From the NCBI RefSeq assembly GCF_001442615.1, contig NZ_LMXN01000001.1, positions 62,001 to 126,000 on the forward strand: DNA of 64,000 nt. The letters are read 5' to 3'. A program made the translations under genes and the position numbers. Each line of letters begins with the position of its first letter. Position 1 is the stretch's first letter. Positions 28,023-40,070 of the stretch are shown in pieces. Source of the DNA: Algoriphagus resistens. Its GTDB lineage: Bacteria > Bacteroidota > Bacteroidia > Cytophagales > Cyclobacteriaceae. A model generated the notes under the pieces. That model ran no database searches. It saw nothing but the letters and a program-made list of their open reading frames with translations, and was not told the DNA's origin.

Positions 28023-28523
28023 ATGAGTAATTATAAAAAAGCATACATCGCAGGGGGCTGTTTCTGGGGGATGGAAGATCTCTTTAGAACCCGTCCGGGA
28101 ATTGTAAATACAGAAGTTGGCTATCAAGGAGGGCAAAACGAGAACCCTACTTACAGAAACCACCCCGGTCATGCGGAAGGAATTGAGTTGACCTATGATC
28201 CTAGCGAAAAATCCTTTAAAGAGATTTTAGATTTCTTCTTCAGAATGCACAACCCTACTACGGTAGACCAGCAGGGAAATGACAGGGGATCAAGTTATCG
28301 TTCGGCAATTTTTTACCAAAATCAAGAAGAAAAAGCAATTGCCCAGGAAATGATTGACATCGTCGATAATTCTGGAAAATGGCCGGATAAGGTGGTAACT
28401 ACACTGGAGCCATTTTCTCCCTTTTGGCCAGCAGAGGATTACCACCAGGATTATCTGGTAAAAAATCCCAATGGCTATACCTGTCACTACCTCAGATTTG
28501 AAGATAGTTTTATCAAAAAATAA
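28023..28523 (+). CDS. msrA: Peptide-methionine (S)-S-oxide reductase MsrA
   Basis: A 166-residue enzyme reducing the S-epimer of methionine sulfoxide in proteins or free methionine. ATG at 28023 is used. The frame extends to a GTG at 27957 but the added residues are not part of the family. The catalytic Cys13 lies in [12 protein letters not shown], followed by [39 protein letters not shown] and [12 protein letters not shown], all MsrA hallmarks. It has no signal peptide, so it acts in the cytoplasm. It sits between two sulfatase paralogues, 105 bp after the first and 46 bp before the second, so it is probably co-transcribed. Confidence 0.95.
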   Translation: MSNYKKAYIAGGCFWGMEDLFRTRPGIVNTEVGYQGGQNENPTYRNHPGHAEGIELTYDPSEKSFKEILDFFFRMHNPTTVDQQGNDRGSSYRSAIFYQNQEEKAIAQEMIDIVDNSGKWPDKVVTTLEPFSPFWPAEDYHQDYLVKNPNGYTCHYLRFEDSFIKK

Positions 28524-28569
28524 TTAGCAGCAACAACGTGCCTTTTTATCTAAAATAACCCATTCTAAA

Positions 28570-30261
28570 ATGAAGCATATTCTAAAATCAGTTTGCCTGG
28601 GAAGCTTGGCTCTTCTTGCTTTTGCATGTAAAACGGAGGAGGCTGAAAAAACTTCAGAGAGACCCAATATTATCTTTATAATGTCGGATGATCATGCCTA
28701 TCAGGCAATTTCTGCTTATGATGATAAGCTGATCGAAACACCGAATATTGATCGTATAGCTGCTATGGGAATGCTCTTTACTAATGCATCCGTAACTAAT
28801 TCGATCTGTGCACCGTCTCGGGCAACGATTTTAACCGGAAAGCATAGTCACATAAATGGCAAAGTGGATAATCATTTTCCATTTGATACGACCAATGTGA
28901 CTTTTCCGCAGATCCTTCATGACGCGGGTTATCAAACTGCCATGTTTGGGAAATTACATTTTGGCAACAGTCCAAAAGGCTTTGACCAGTATAAAATTCT
29001 TCCGGGGCAGGGAGCATACTACAATCCTGACTTCATCACCAAGGATGAAGGAAATATAAAAGTGGAAGGTTATGTGACGGATATCATCACAGACATGACC
29101 TTGGACTGGCTACAGAATGAGCGAAAAGCTGATCAGCCATTTTTCTTGATGTATTTGCATAAAGCCCCTCACCGTGAGTGGCTGCCTGCTGAGCGGCATG
29201 TGGAGGAATTTACTACTAGGAATTTCCCGGAACCAGCGACACTTTTTGATGATTATTCGGGAAGAGGAAGGGCGGCCAGGGAAGCAGAAATGAATCTGCT
29301 GACGGATATGCACTGGGCGGGAGACTCCAAAGTTTACCCCGAAGTCATGGATGAGTTGGGGATTGAAGAGACATCAAGTTGGGATAAGGGTGCTTTTGAG
29401 CGTGAAGTGGGGAGACTAAATGAATCGCAGCGCGCCGTTTGGGACCAAGCGTATATGAAAGTGAATGAGGAGTTCAAGAAGGCGTATCCTACGATGACTG
29501 AGGAGGATAAAATGAAGTGGAGGTATCAGCGTTACATGCAGGATTACCTTGGCACGATCAAGGCTGTGGATGAGAATGTGGGTCGGGTCTTGGACTATTT
29601 GGAGGAAAACGACATGATGGAAAACACACTAATCGTTTATACTTCCGATCAGGGATTCTACCTTGGTGAGCATGGCTGGTTTGATAAACGCTTTGTTTAC
29701 AATGAGTCGTTCAAGACACCGCTTTTGATGGCGTGGCCAGGGAAAGTAAAAGCAGGGTCAAAATCTGATGAGATGGTTCAAAATCTTGATTTTGCCCAAA
29801 CTTTTCTTGCCGCAGCGGGACTTGAATCCCCTTCTGATATGCAAGGCGAGAGTTTATTGCCTTTGCTGACGGGCGATACAGCTAAGTGGACACGTGATGC
29901 TGTGTATTATCACTATTACGAATACCCTTCTGTGCATATGGTGAAGCGCCATTATGCAATTGTAACCCAGGATTATAAGTTGACGCATTATTATTTTGAT
30001 GTAGATGAGTGGGAATTGATTGATCGAAAAAATGATCCTATGGAGTTGAAAAATGTCTACGAAGATCCTGCCTATGCTGAAATTAAAGCGGATTTACATA
30101 AGCAGCTAGAAGGCTTGAGAAAGAAATATGGTGACAGCTCAGAAATCAGCCAGAAATACATCGACATGTATTTAGATGATCTGGCAGATCGTAAAGGTTT
30201 TTTCGGAGGGAAAAACACCGAGTTGATAGACAAGATTTTCGAAGATAGAGAGAAGAAATGA
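28570..30261 (+). CDS. S1-family sulfatase lipoprotein (paralogue B)
   Basis: A 563-residue sulfatase with a lipobox (LLAFAC, Cys20) and the formylglycine motif C-A-P-S-R with ATILTGK at Cys80. Metal-binding segments FIMSDDHAYQAISAYD and YTSDQGFYLGEHGWFDKRF are near copies of those in paralogue A, and the order of motifs is identical, so the pair arose by duplication. An insertion of about 20 residues before YQRYMQDYLGTIKAVDE and a longer C-terminal tail (DLADRKGFFGGKNTELIDKI) distinguish it. The divergence suggests different positional specificity on the same glycan. A hairpin with a T tract follows 20 bp after the stop, so this is probably the last gene of the promoter unit. Confidence 0.93.
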   Translation: MKHILKSVCLGSLALLAFACKTEEAEKTSERPNIIFIMSDDHAYQAISAYDDKLIETPNIDRIAAMGMLFTNASVTNSICAPSRATILTGKHSHINGKVDNHFPFDTTNVTFPQILHDAGYQTAMFGKLHFGNSPKGFDQYKILPGQGAYYNPDFITKDEGNIKVEGYVTDIITDMTLDWLQNERKADQPFFLMYLHKAPHREWLPAERHVEEFTTRNFPEPATLFDDYSGRGRAAREAEMNLLTDMHWAGDSKVYPEVMDELGIEETSSWDKGAFEREVGRLNESQRAVWDQAYMKVNEEFKKAYPTMTEEDKMKWRYQRYMQDYLGTIKAVDENVGRVLDYLEENDMMENTLIVYTSDQGFYLGEHGWFDKRFVYNESFKTPLLMAWPGKVKAGSKSDEMVQNLDFAQTFLAAAGLESPSDMQGESLLPLLTGDTAKWTRDAVYYHYYEYPSVHMVKRHYAIVTQDYKLTHYYFDVDEWELIDRKNDPMELKNVYEDPAYAEIKADLHKQLEGLRKKYGDSSEISQKYIDMYLDDLADRKGFFGGKNTELIDKIFEDREKK

Positions 30262-30281
30262 TATGGGTTTTGCCCAGTTAT

Positions 30282-30324
30282 AGAAGCCTTTGCGGACTAG
30301 TTTGTTGAGGCTTCTTGTTTTTTT
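30282..30324 (+). terminator. Rho-independent terminator after sulfatase B
   Basis: AGAAGCCT at 30282-30289 pairs with AGGCTTCT at 30308-30315 across an 18-base loop, followed by TGTTTTTTT. Confidence 0.75.
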
Positions 30325-30491
30325 ACCGCAAGGCACAGAGATCATGAAGGAAAACGCAAAGGATGATTTTAAGTTCTAGCAATTCAAGGTGTTATTCAGG
30401 GCTATACGTATTAATTTCTACGTAAGCAAATATTGATTTATCTGTTACAAAGGCTCTGCGTTCTTGACTTCTCCTATGCGGTAAAGATCAT
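30321..30491. repeat. Imperfect inverted repeat with ACCGCA-type arms
   Basis: The left arm begins TTTTACCGCA at 30321-30330. The right arm ends TGCGGTAAAG at about 30477-30486 and carries GGCTCTGCG, matching the left-arm CACAGAG and AACGCAAAGG texture. A small inner dyad pairs TACGTA at 30406-30411 with TACGTA at 30419-30424. This resembles dispersed non-coding ACCGCAAAG-rich repeats seen in many environmental bacteria. Function unknown. Confidence 0.45.
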
Positions 30492-30545
30492 TTAATTTTT
30501 TTTAGAATTTGAGCTCCTTAATTTGACTGTAAATATCCCAAACCC

Positions 30546-31343
30546 ATGAATAATCTGAATCAACCCTATCCAGTCTCTTCTGAAGCAAAAGCATTTTACC
30601 AAGAGAATAATTACATCAAACTCAGGCAGGTGCTGGGTCCTGAAGAAGTAGCGTATTTCAATGAGGTGATTTCGGCAGAAGTAAGTCGAAAGAATACGCA
30701 GGAAAAACCATTGGAGGAAAGAGATACCTATAGCAAAGCGTTCCTGCAGATTTTTAATCTATGGACGGAAAATAAGGAGATCAGAAAACTGGTGATGAGC
30801 AGGAGGTTAGCTCAAATCGCATCTGATTTGATGGGTTGCGAGCAGGTGAGGATTTATCATGATCAGGCCTTGTTCAAGGAGGCCGGTGGAGGAATTACAC
30901 CCTGGCATGCAGATCAATATTATTGGCCAATCGACTCAGATAAGACAATTACCGCATGGATTCCGCTTCAAGCTACTCCATTGGAAATGGGGCCATTGGA
31001 GTTTTCTGCCAAAAGCCAGCAGATTGTTTTCGGCAGAGACTTAGAAATAGGGGATGATTCAGAGTTAAAAATCAAAGAAAATCTACGGATTAATAGCTTT
31101 GAACATGTGATTGAAGCATTTGACTTGGGGGAAGTGAGTTTTCACTCGGGCTGGATATTCCATCGCGCAGGGGCCAATCAGACAGATCAGATGAGAAAAG
31201 TCATGACGGTGATTTATATGGATGCTACCGCCAAACTCAAGAATCCTGCGAACCAAAATCAAATCCATGATTGGAACACCTGGTGTCCCGGAGCGAAGAT
31301 CGGGGAAGTAATCAATACACATTTGAATCCAATTGCCGGGTAA
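30546..31343 (+). CDS. Phytanoyl-CoA dioxygenase (PhyH)-family Fe(II)/2-oxoglutarate oxygenase
   Basis: A 265-residue cytoplasmic oxygenase with no signal peptide. The iron ligands are probably His121 and Asp123 in PWHADQYYW and distal His206 in FHRAGAN. An Arg a few residues on (QMRKVMTVIYM) would bind 2-oxoglutarate. The PhyH family hydroxylates diverse small molecules, including lipids, amino acids and secondary metabolites. The substrate cannot be read from sequence. The sugar porter begins 80 bp downstream, and sulfatase and rhamnosidase genes surround it, so a modified sugar or a glycan substituent is one possibility (inference). Confidence 0.87.
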   Translation: MNNLNQPYPVSSEAKAFYQENNYIKLRQVLGPEEVAYFNEVISAEVSRKNTQEKPLEERDTYSKAFLQIFNLWTENKEIRKLVMSRRLAQIASDLMGCEQVRIYHDQALFKEAGGGITPWHADQYYWPIDSDKTITAWIPLQATPLEMGPLEFSAKSQQIVFGRDLEIGDDSELKIKENLRINSFEHVIEAFDLGEVSFHSGWIFHRAGANQTDQMRKVMTVIYMDATAKLKNPANQNQIHDWNTWCPGAKIGEVINTHLNPIAG

Positions 31344-31423
31344 GAACGGGATTGCTGAAATGAGAAAATGCACTATTTTATCGTTTTGATATTGCGCAAT
31401 TTCCCAAAACTTATCCTGAACCT

Positions 31424-32827
31424 ATGAAGCCTGCCTATTCCTACAACCAAACTTACATTTGGCTTATTACCCTCACAGCTGCTTTAGGAGGATTTTTGTT
31501 TGGGTACGATTGGGTGGTAATCGGTGGTGCCAAACCATTCTACGAACCTTTTTTCAATGTTACTTCGGCTGCTGACCAGGGCTGGGGAACAAGTTCGGCT
31601 TTGGTCGGCTGCATGATCGGAGCAGGAATGTGCATCCTTATCAGTGATAAATTAGGAAGAAAAAGACTGCTCATTGTCTCAGGATTGCTCTTTTCTCTTT
31701 CTGCTATTGGAACAGCCCTGGCAGGGACTTTCTGGGAATTCAATTTTTATAGAATCATCGGTGGAGTTGCCATGGGAGTTGCACTCAATTTATCTCCGCT
31801 GTATATCGCCGAACTTTCTCCTCCCGAAAAGAGAGGAAAAATGGTGACTATCAATCAGCTTTTGATCATGATTGGCGTACTGTTGGCCCAGCTGGTGAAT
31901 TGGCAAATATCACTGGCAGATACACAATTGGCGGATCATGCAAGCTTTGAGATGATCGCAGCAAGTTGGAGTGGCCAGATTGGTTGGAGATGGATGTTTG
32001 CTGCAGAAGCAGTTCCGGCACTTTTGTTTTTTGTGTTGATGTTTTTTGTTCCTGAATCAGTGCCCTGGCTGATCAAGAATAAAGAGGAAACCCGTGCACG
32101 AAAGATCCTGGAACGAATCGGTGGTGAAAACTATGCAGACGATTCGATCACTGAAGTGAAAACTACACTAAAAGAAGGTGATTTCGGCCAGGTGAATTTC
32201 AGGGAATTGTTTCAGAAAAAGGTGGTGAAGCTGCTTGGGATTGGTGTTTTTCTGGCATTTCTACAGCAGTGGAGTGGGATCAATGTGGTGATCTATTACG
32301 CGGCTGACATCTTTCAGGCAGCAGGTTACAACCTAAAACAAATGATGCTGAATATTGTGGTGATCGGGGGTGTGATGGTGCTTTCTGTATTCATTACCAT
32401 TTTCACCGTTGATAGATTTGGCCGGAAAAAACTGCTACTGATCGGTACTTCTGCGATGGCTATATTGTATGGATTGATTGGTTACTTTTTCTTTATTGAT
32501 CTTGGGGGCAATGCTGTAGTATTTGCTGTATTGACTAATGTGATGTTTTATTCCTTCACTTTGGCGCCGCTCCTGTGGGTTGTACTTTCGGAGATTTTCC
32601 CGACGCGGATCAGGGGAGCCGCTATTTCCATCGGAGCATTGGCACACTGGGTTGGGAACTTTACCCTGACCTATTTCTTCCCCGCTATCCGGGAGAACCT
32701 GGGCTGGGCAAATAATTTTTGGCTGTATGGAGGTATCTGCGTCTTTGGTTTTCTGGTGATTTATTTTGTGTTACCTGAGACGAAGGGAAAATCTTTGGAA
32801 AAAATAGAAAAGGAGCTGATGGGGTGA
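31424..32827 (+). CDS. MFS sugar:proton symporter (sugar porter family)
   Basis: A 467-residue inner-membrane transporter with 12 predicted helices. Sugar porter signatures are all present: GGFLFGYDWVVIGGA in helix 1, DKLGRKRLL in loop 2-3, LYIAELSPPEKRGKMVTINQL, the PESVPWLIK motif after helix 6, QQWSGINVVIYYAADIF in helix 7, DRFGRKKLL in loop 8-9 and PETKGKSLEKIEKEL at the C-terminus. It would import a monosaccharide such as a hexose or deoxy sugar. It lies 80 bp downstream of the PhyH gene and 281 bp upstream of the GH106-type gene, so it may take up rhamnose or a related product. Confidence 0.93.
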   Translation: MKPAYSYNQTYIWLITLTAALGGFLFGYDWVVIGGAKPFYEPFFNVTSAADQGWGTSSALVGCMIGAGMCILISDKLGRKRLLIVSGLLFSLSAIGTALAGTFWEFNFYRIIGGVAMGVALNLSPLYIAELSPPEKRGKMVTINQLLIMIGVLLAQLVNWQISLADTQLADHASFEMIAASWSGQIGWRWMFAAEAVPALLFFVLMFFVPESVPWLIKNKEETRARKILERIGGENYADDSITEVKTTLKEGDFGQVNFRELFQKKVVKLLGIGVFLAFLQQWSGINVVIYYAADIFQAAGYNLKQMMLNIVVIGGVMVLSVFITIFTVDRFGRKKLLLIGTSAMAILYGLIGYFFFIDLGGNAVVFAVLTNVMFYSFTLAPLLWVVLSEIFPTRIRGAAISIGALAHWVGNFTLTYFFPAIRENLGWANNFWLYGGICVFGFLVIYFVLPETKGKSLEKIEKELMG

Positions 32828-33108
32828 ACGATCTAGGGTCAGAGGCTACGATCAATTTCATTGATAGGCCCCCGGTCAACCAAATCTTGGGCAATCCCCA
32901 TCCTTTGTCCACCCATTTTCCGAAAATTCCAGATAGAAAATTTTGGAACTTTCCCACATTCCCCGGTACGGTAGATTAAATATTCCAACAAGCAATTTTT
33001 TGCCTTCCCTGCCCCAAGATTTAATTTATGGCTTTCACCGTACTGGGCAGGATGGTTGTTTCATTTTGAAACATTAGACTTAAGGTACTTATCATACAAT
33101 AAACCAAA

Positions 33109-36390
<3,282 letters not shown>

Positions 36391-36458
36391 CAGAAAATCA
36401 GAGTTTATAGGCCTCAGTAGGAATGTAAGCTGGAGCCTTGTGATTTTTACGGGAATTT

Positions 36459-37619
36459 TCATTTCATCCAATCAACAACTTTGAAGACTATTTCTTTGTA
36501 ATCATCCCGTTCATAGAGAATACCTATTTTTTGGGGACTGATTAAAACCAAATCGCTATAGGCTGTCCAGGATTGACCCTGAATATTTTCTTTTTGGTCT
36601 ATCGGGATAGCTTTTGGCCAGGATTTCCCTTTATCCCTACTGATTTTTACCGTTAGGTTATTTCTGGATTCTGTGTCGGCATTGTTGGAATGGGCCAAAA
36701 TTGTATTTCCATTTTCGTCTTTAAAAGAGAGCATGGAGCCTTGGCAAACCGGATCAGGTAAGTTTTCTTCAAAATATTGTTCAGTCCATGTGGCACCTCC
36801 ATCTTCAGAATAAGCGATAATTCTGCTAGGTATATCCCCGCGTTGGTTTCGGATACTCATGATCATCCTCCCTTCTGGAAGCTCCGCCGCGATAGATTCA
36901 TTAGATCCGGGGAATTTGATCGATTCGGAGATTTTGAACGTCTTTGCATGGTCGTCAGTGTAAAAACCATGTGCCTGATAATCCTTGGATTCATCCTGTG
37001 GAGGGCCTTGAGAATGGTTTGCGGCAACATAAATTCTTCCCTGGTATTCACCTTCTTGAAATTGAAACGCATGCCCGGGCGTATTGGCATAGTGTCTCCA
37101 GTCTGAGGGGTTTGTATATGAAGGATTAAAGTCAGGATTATTGGGCTTATGTACTTGACTGGTGATATTTACAGGTTTCTCCCAAGAAATGCCAAGGTCA
37201 TTGGACCTGATCATCCACACTTCCCGTACGCCTTTATTCATCCGTATATCATATTCATGGTTGTTGCCCGTATTGTAAAATAAGTAAAGAACCCCTTCCG
37301 GAAAAGCCGGATCAAATAGATCCAATACCGGTGCAGGATTTCCTGCCTGAAGATCATCATAGTCCACGATGGTCTGAAGAGATGACCAGACTTTGCCTTG
37401 GTCATTGCTCCTTTTGAGCACTAGGTTAATGTCTCCGTAGTCATTTGATCCATTCACTCTGCCTTCGGCAAAAGCCAGAAGTTCGCCGTCGGGTAAGCTA
37501 ATAATAGCCGGTATCCTGTAGGTAGCATGCCCTTCTTTTCCTCCTTCGAAAACTGGAGTTACTTGGGCAGGGAGAATGCTACAGTTAAAAAGAAGGCAAA
37601 TGATTAAGCACAAGCGCAT
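36459..37619 (-). CDS. Exo-alpha-sialidase, GH33
   Basis: A 386-residue secreted sialidase. ATG at 37619 is preferred over an in-frame TTG at 37643. The signal peptide ends near SILPAQ. The arginine-triad start is YRIPA with Arg35, followed by LLAFAEGRVNGSNDYGDINLVLKRSND with the acid/base Asp. Asp boxes SNDLGISW, SEDGGATW and SRDKGKSW mark propeller blades. SNESIAAELPEGRM gives the glutamate partner with SIRNQRG as a further arginine, and YERDD at Tyr369 the nucleophile. It cleaves terminal sialic acids or related nonulosonic acids such as KDN. Unlike the BNR_2 protein at 2161-3159, it has the full set of GH33 landmarks. Confidence 0.92.
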   Translation of the reverse strand: MRLCLIICLLFNCSILPAQVTPVFEGGKEGHATYRIPAIISLPDGELLAFAEGRVNGSNDYGDINLVLKRSNDQGKVWSSLQTIVDYDDLQAGNPAPVLDLFDPAFPEGVLYLFYNTGNNHEYDIRMNKGVREVWMIRSNDLGISWEKPVNITSQVHKPNNPDFNPSYTNPSDWRHYANTPGHAFQFQEGEYQGRIYVAANHSQGPPQDESKDYQAHGFYTDDHAKTFKISESIKFPGSNESIAAELPEGRMIMSIRNQRGDIPSRIIAYSEDGGATWTEQYFEENLPDPVCQGSMLSFKDENGNTILAHSNNADTESRNNLTVKISRDKGKSWPKAIPIDQKENIQGQSWTAYSDLVLISPQKIGILYERDDYKEIVFKVVDWMK

Positions 37620-38118
37620 ACAGAAAGGTTTTATTTTTTCCAATAATGAGAAATTCTAAGTCTGGAAACAAGGCTTATGCAGGTGCGCGTCATCTATATG
37701 CTTTATAGCCAAAAGAAAAATTCAAGGCTATATTCCCTTTCTGACTTAGATTTTCTGTCGGCCTGAAACAACAATCAGGATTTTTTCAGCTTCCCGAAGA
37801 AATATATCTGAATTTGTTCTAGAGAGTTTTCAAATGATTACTTTATCACTGTCCAACTTTGATAGGTAGCTATGAGACCGGACCTGTCATAGGCCAACAG
37901 GCAATAGGAAGAGCGAATACGGTTTGGGATTTGCCTTGCTAGATTCCTGCCTGATGGTAGGAGGCGAAACGAGCCTTCCCGTTGGCCAGACAGGTTCAGT
38001 TTAGGCTATATAGCCTCTGAAAAGCAAGTATAAACACATTAAACATATCCATTTTGACTTAAAAAACTGAGTTAGATTAAGCTGATCTAAAAAATCTCTA
38101 CCTTAAATAGTGCCCAGA
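37620..38118. other. Gene-free region with a large inverted repeat
   Basis: 499 bp. It holds the inverted repeat at 37882-37996 and two short dyads: AGGCTATATAGCCT at 38002-38015, and TTAGAT/ATCTAA at 38072-38090. No promoter for the small lipoprotein gene was recognised. Confidence 0.5.
37882..37996. repeat. Inverted-repeat element, about 115 bp (MITE-like or structured RNA)
   Basis: ACCTGTC plus GGCCAAC at 37882-37898 is mirrored by GTTGGCC plus GACAGGT at 37981-37995, with a two-base difference between arms. The 80-bp interior is GC-richer than its surroundings. It codes for nothing. A small non-autonomous element or a folded RNA is possible. Confidence 0.5.
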
Positions 38119-38499
38119 ATGTTAACTATCAAAATAAAAATACTCCTAATTCTATTTTTACCTCTGTCATTAAATTCCTGTGATTCTTTAGAAGACAATG
38201 GAATTGATGTAACCATAATTAACAACTCTAGCGAATCACTAACTGACTTGAAATTCACTACGACTGAGCTTTTAGATAGTGTACCTATTGGAAAAGTTCA
38301 AGCGGGTGAACGTGTGACTGGATTTTTATCCATGCAGAGAAATAAGGCTGATGGGGCATATTCTTTGACTTTTACTCGCGCGGATGGGGAAATTGAAAAT
38401 AGCATCTCAGGTTATTATACAAATGGAGGCTCGCTGGACAAACGTGTTGAGTATAAAGTGGAAAATGATACAATACTGGTAGAATTTTTCAGTTATTGA
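38119..38499 (+). CDS. Small lipoprotein of unknown function
   Basis: A 126-residue protein whose lipobox LNSC gives Cys21. ATG at 38119 is preferred over GTG at 38110. The mature part (DVTIINNSSESLTDLKFTTTELLDSVPIGKVQAGE and on to SISGYYTNGG) looks all-beta and could be a single immunoglobulin-like domain. No family name is recognised. A hairpin terminator shared with the convergent ammonium transporter gene follows. Confidence 0.65.
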   Translation: MLTIKIKILLILFLPLSLNSCDSLEDNGIDVTIINNSSESLTDLKFTTTELLDSVPIGKVQAGERVTGFLSMQRNKADGAYSLTFTRADGEIENSISGYYTNGGSLDKRVEYKVENDTILVEFFSY

Positions 38500-38529
38500 T
38501 TTGGCTAATAATCACCTTTTAGCCTAAAA

Positions 38530-38560
38530 AGCCCCTGATTTCTCAGAGGCTTATATTTTT
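38530..38560. terminator. Terminator between lipoprotein gene and amt
   Basis: AGCC, mismatch, CTGA at 38530-38538 pair with TCAG, mismatch, GGCT at 38543-38551 around a TTTC loop. It is preceded by an A run and followed by a T-rich run, serving both convergent genes. Confidence 0.8.
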
Positions 38561-38574
38561 CATAGCAGGTATTG

Positions 38575-39918
38575 CTATATAGACTCTCCGTGCTGGGAAA
38601 TATCCAGTCCTATTTCTTCATATTCCTCACGTACCCGCAGCGTAACAAATTTATTTAGAATAAAGAAAATTGCATAAGCCATCCCAAAGGAGAAAATACA
38701 GACACCTACTAATACAATCATATGAGATCCGAAGACGGAAATTCCTCCATGAAGAAGGCTGGTACCTTCCTTTCCTGCGAAAATAGCGGTGAGAATCATT
38801 CCCATGATTCCGCCGATTCCATGACAGGCAAATACGTCCAATGTATCGTCGATTTTCTTCAAAAATTTGGCATTCATAGCAAGGTTAGACACGATTGCGC
38901 CTATTCCTCCAAAGAAAAAGCTCTCTGGAACCGTAATATAACCCGCAGCCGGAGTGATGACTACCAGTCCGACTACCGCGCCTATACACGCTTGCAATGC
39001 GGAGATTTTCCTTCCTTGGATTCTGTCAAATAAAACCCATGTCATCATTGCTGTAGCGGAACTTATTGTCGTGGTGGCAAAGGCTAAAGCTGCGGTGGCA
39101 TTTGCTCCAAATGAAGAGCCTGCATTAAATCCAAACCATCCAAACCAGAGCATGCCTGTTCCTAGGAGCACATAAGTAATATTGGAAGGCTCATGATGGG
39201 GTTTCTTTCTTTTACCCAAAAATAAAGCACCCGCCAAAGAAGCCATACCTGCACTGATATGTACTACTGTGCCTCCCGCGAAATCAAGAACTCCAAAATA
39301 AGCTCCTATCAGCCCGTTTGGATGCCAGACCATGTGGCAAAGAGGGGCATAGACAAATAAGGAGAAAATCCCGATAAAGAAAAGATATCCGATAAATCTC
39401 ACCCGCTCGGCAAAGGATCCAGTGATGATTGCCGGAGTGATCACAGCGAATTTCATCTGGAATAATGCGAAGAGAATAAATGGGATAGTAGTTCCCAGTG
39501 CTTTGTGAGGCAGTTCGGCCACCTGATTAAAGAATAGGTATTGGAAAGGATTTCCAATAATTCCGTATTTCACTCCGTCTATGGTTATACCGATCGGATC
39601 TCCGAAAGACAAGCTAAAGCCCACTACTACCCAAAGCATGGTGATTACACCAAGGGAAATAAAACTCTGTAGCATAGTGGAGATCAGGTTTTTCTTGTTG
39701 ACCATCCCTCCATAAAATAGAGAAAGCCCCGGAGTCATGAGCAAAACAAGGCAAGACGCCGTGAGCAGCCAGGCAATATCTGCAAATACCAGATCTTCTT
39801 CCGTGCCAAAATTTTCAAGAATAGGTTGAGCATGTTTCCAAAAAAGGCCTACAACAGGAGCTGCAATCGTTATAAGAAAAGCTACTTTCCATTTGAATTT
39901 CATTCCACTTTTTTCCAT
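38575..39918 (-). CDS. amt: Ammonium transporter, Amt family
   Basis: A 447-residue inner-membrane channel for ammonium. After a short basic N-terminus and one hydrophobic segment come about 11 helices. Family features are TPGLSLFYGGMVNKKN, the pore aspartate and first histidine in VLDFAGGTVVHISAG, WFGWFGFNAGSSFG, and the second histidine of the twin-His pore in DVFACHGIGG. The C-terminal cytoplasmic tail (LRVREEYEEIGLDISQHGE) is the conserved trans-activating tail. No glnK gene is adjacent, which is unusual but not rare in this phylum. Confidence 0.96.
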   Translation of the reverse strand: MEKSGMKFKWKVAFLITIAAPVVGLFWKHAQPILENFGTEEDLVFADIAWLLTASCLVLLMTPGLSLFYGGMVNKKNLISTMLQSFISLGVITMLWVVVGFSLSFGDPIGITIDGVKYGIIGNPFQYLFFNQVAELPHKALGTTIPFILFALFQMKFAVITPAIITGSFAERVRFIGYLFFIGIFSLFVYAPLCHMVWHPNGLIGAYFGVLDFAGGTVVHISAGMASLAGALFLGKRKKPHHEPSNITYVLLGTGMLWFGWFGFNAGSSFGANATAALAFATTTISSATAMMTWVLFDRIQGRKISALQACIGAVVGLVVITPAAGYITVPESFFFGGIGAIVSNLAMNAKFLKKIDDTLDVFACHGIGGIMGMILTAIFAGKEGTSLLHGGISVFGSHMIVLVGVCIFSFGMAYAIFFILNKFVTLRVREEYEEIGLDISQHGESI

Positions 39919-40070
39919 GGTCCAAAAGTAAAAGAATTAATCTTTTGTTCTGCATAAATCAATAAATCCAGAATAAAAAGTCAATAATTATAATAAAACG
40001 TCTTTAATGTTATGGAAAAATGAATCTTCTACTCAGCACGCTAACGCTTTAAAAAACAGTTTTTTAAAGA

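Noticed and set aside
36391..36458. AGGC...GCCT pairing as a terminator after GH106
   Set aside because: The stem is short and lacks a T tract.
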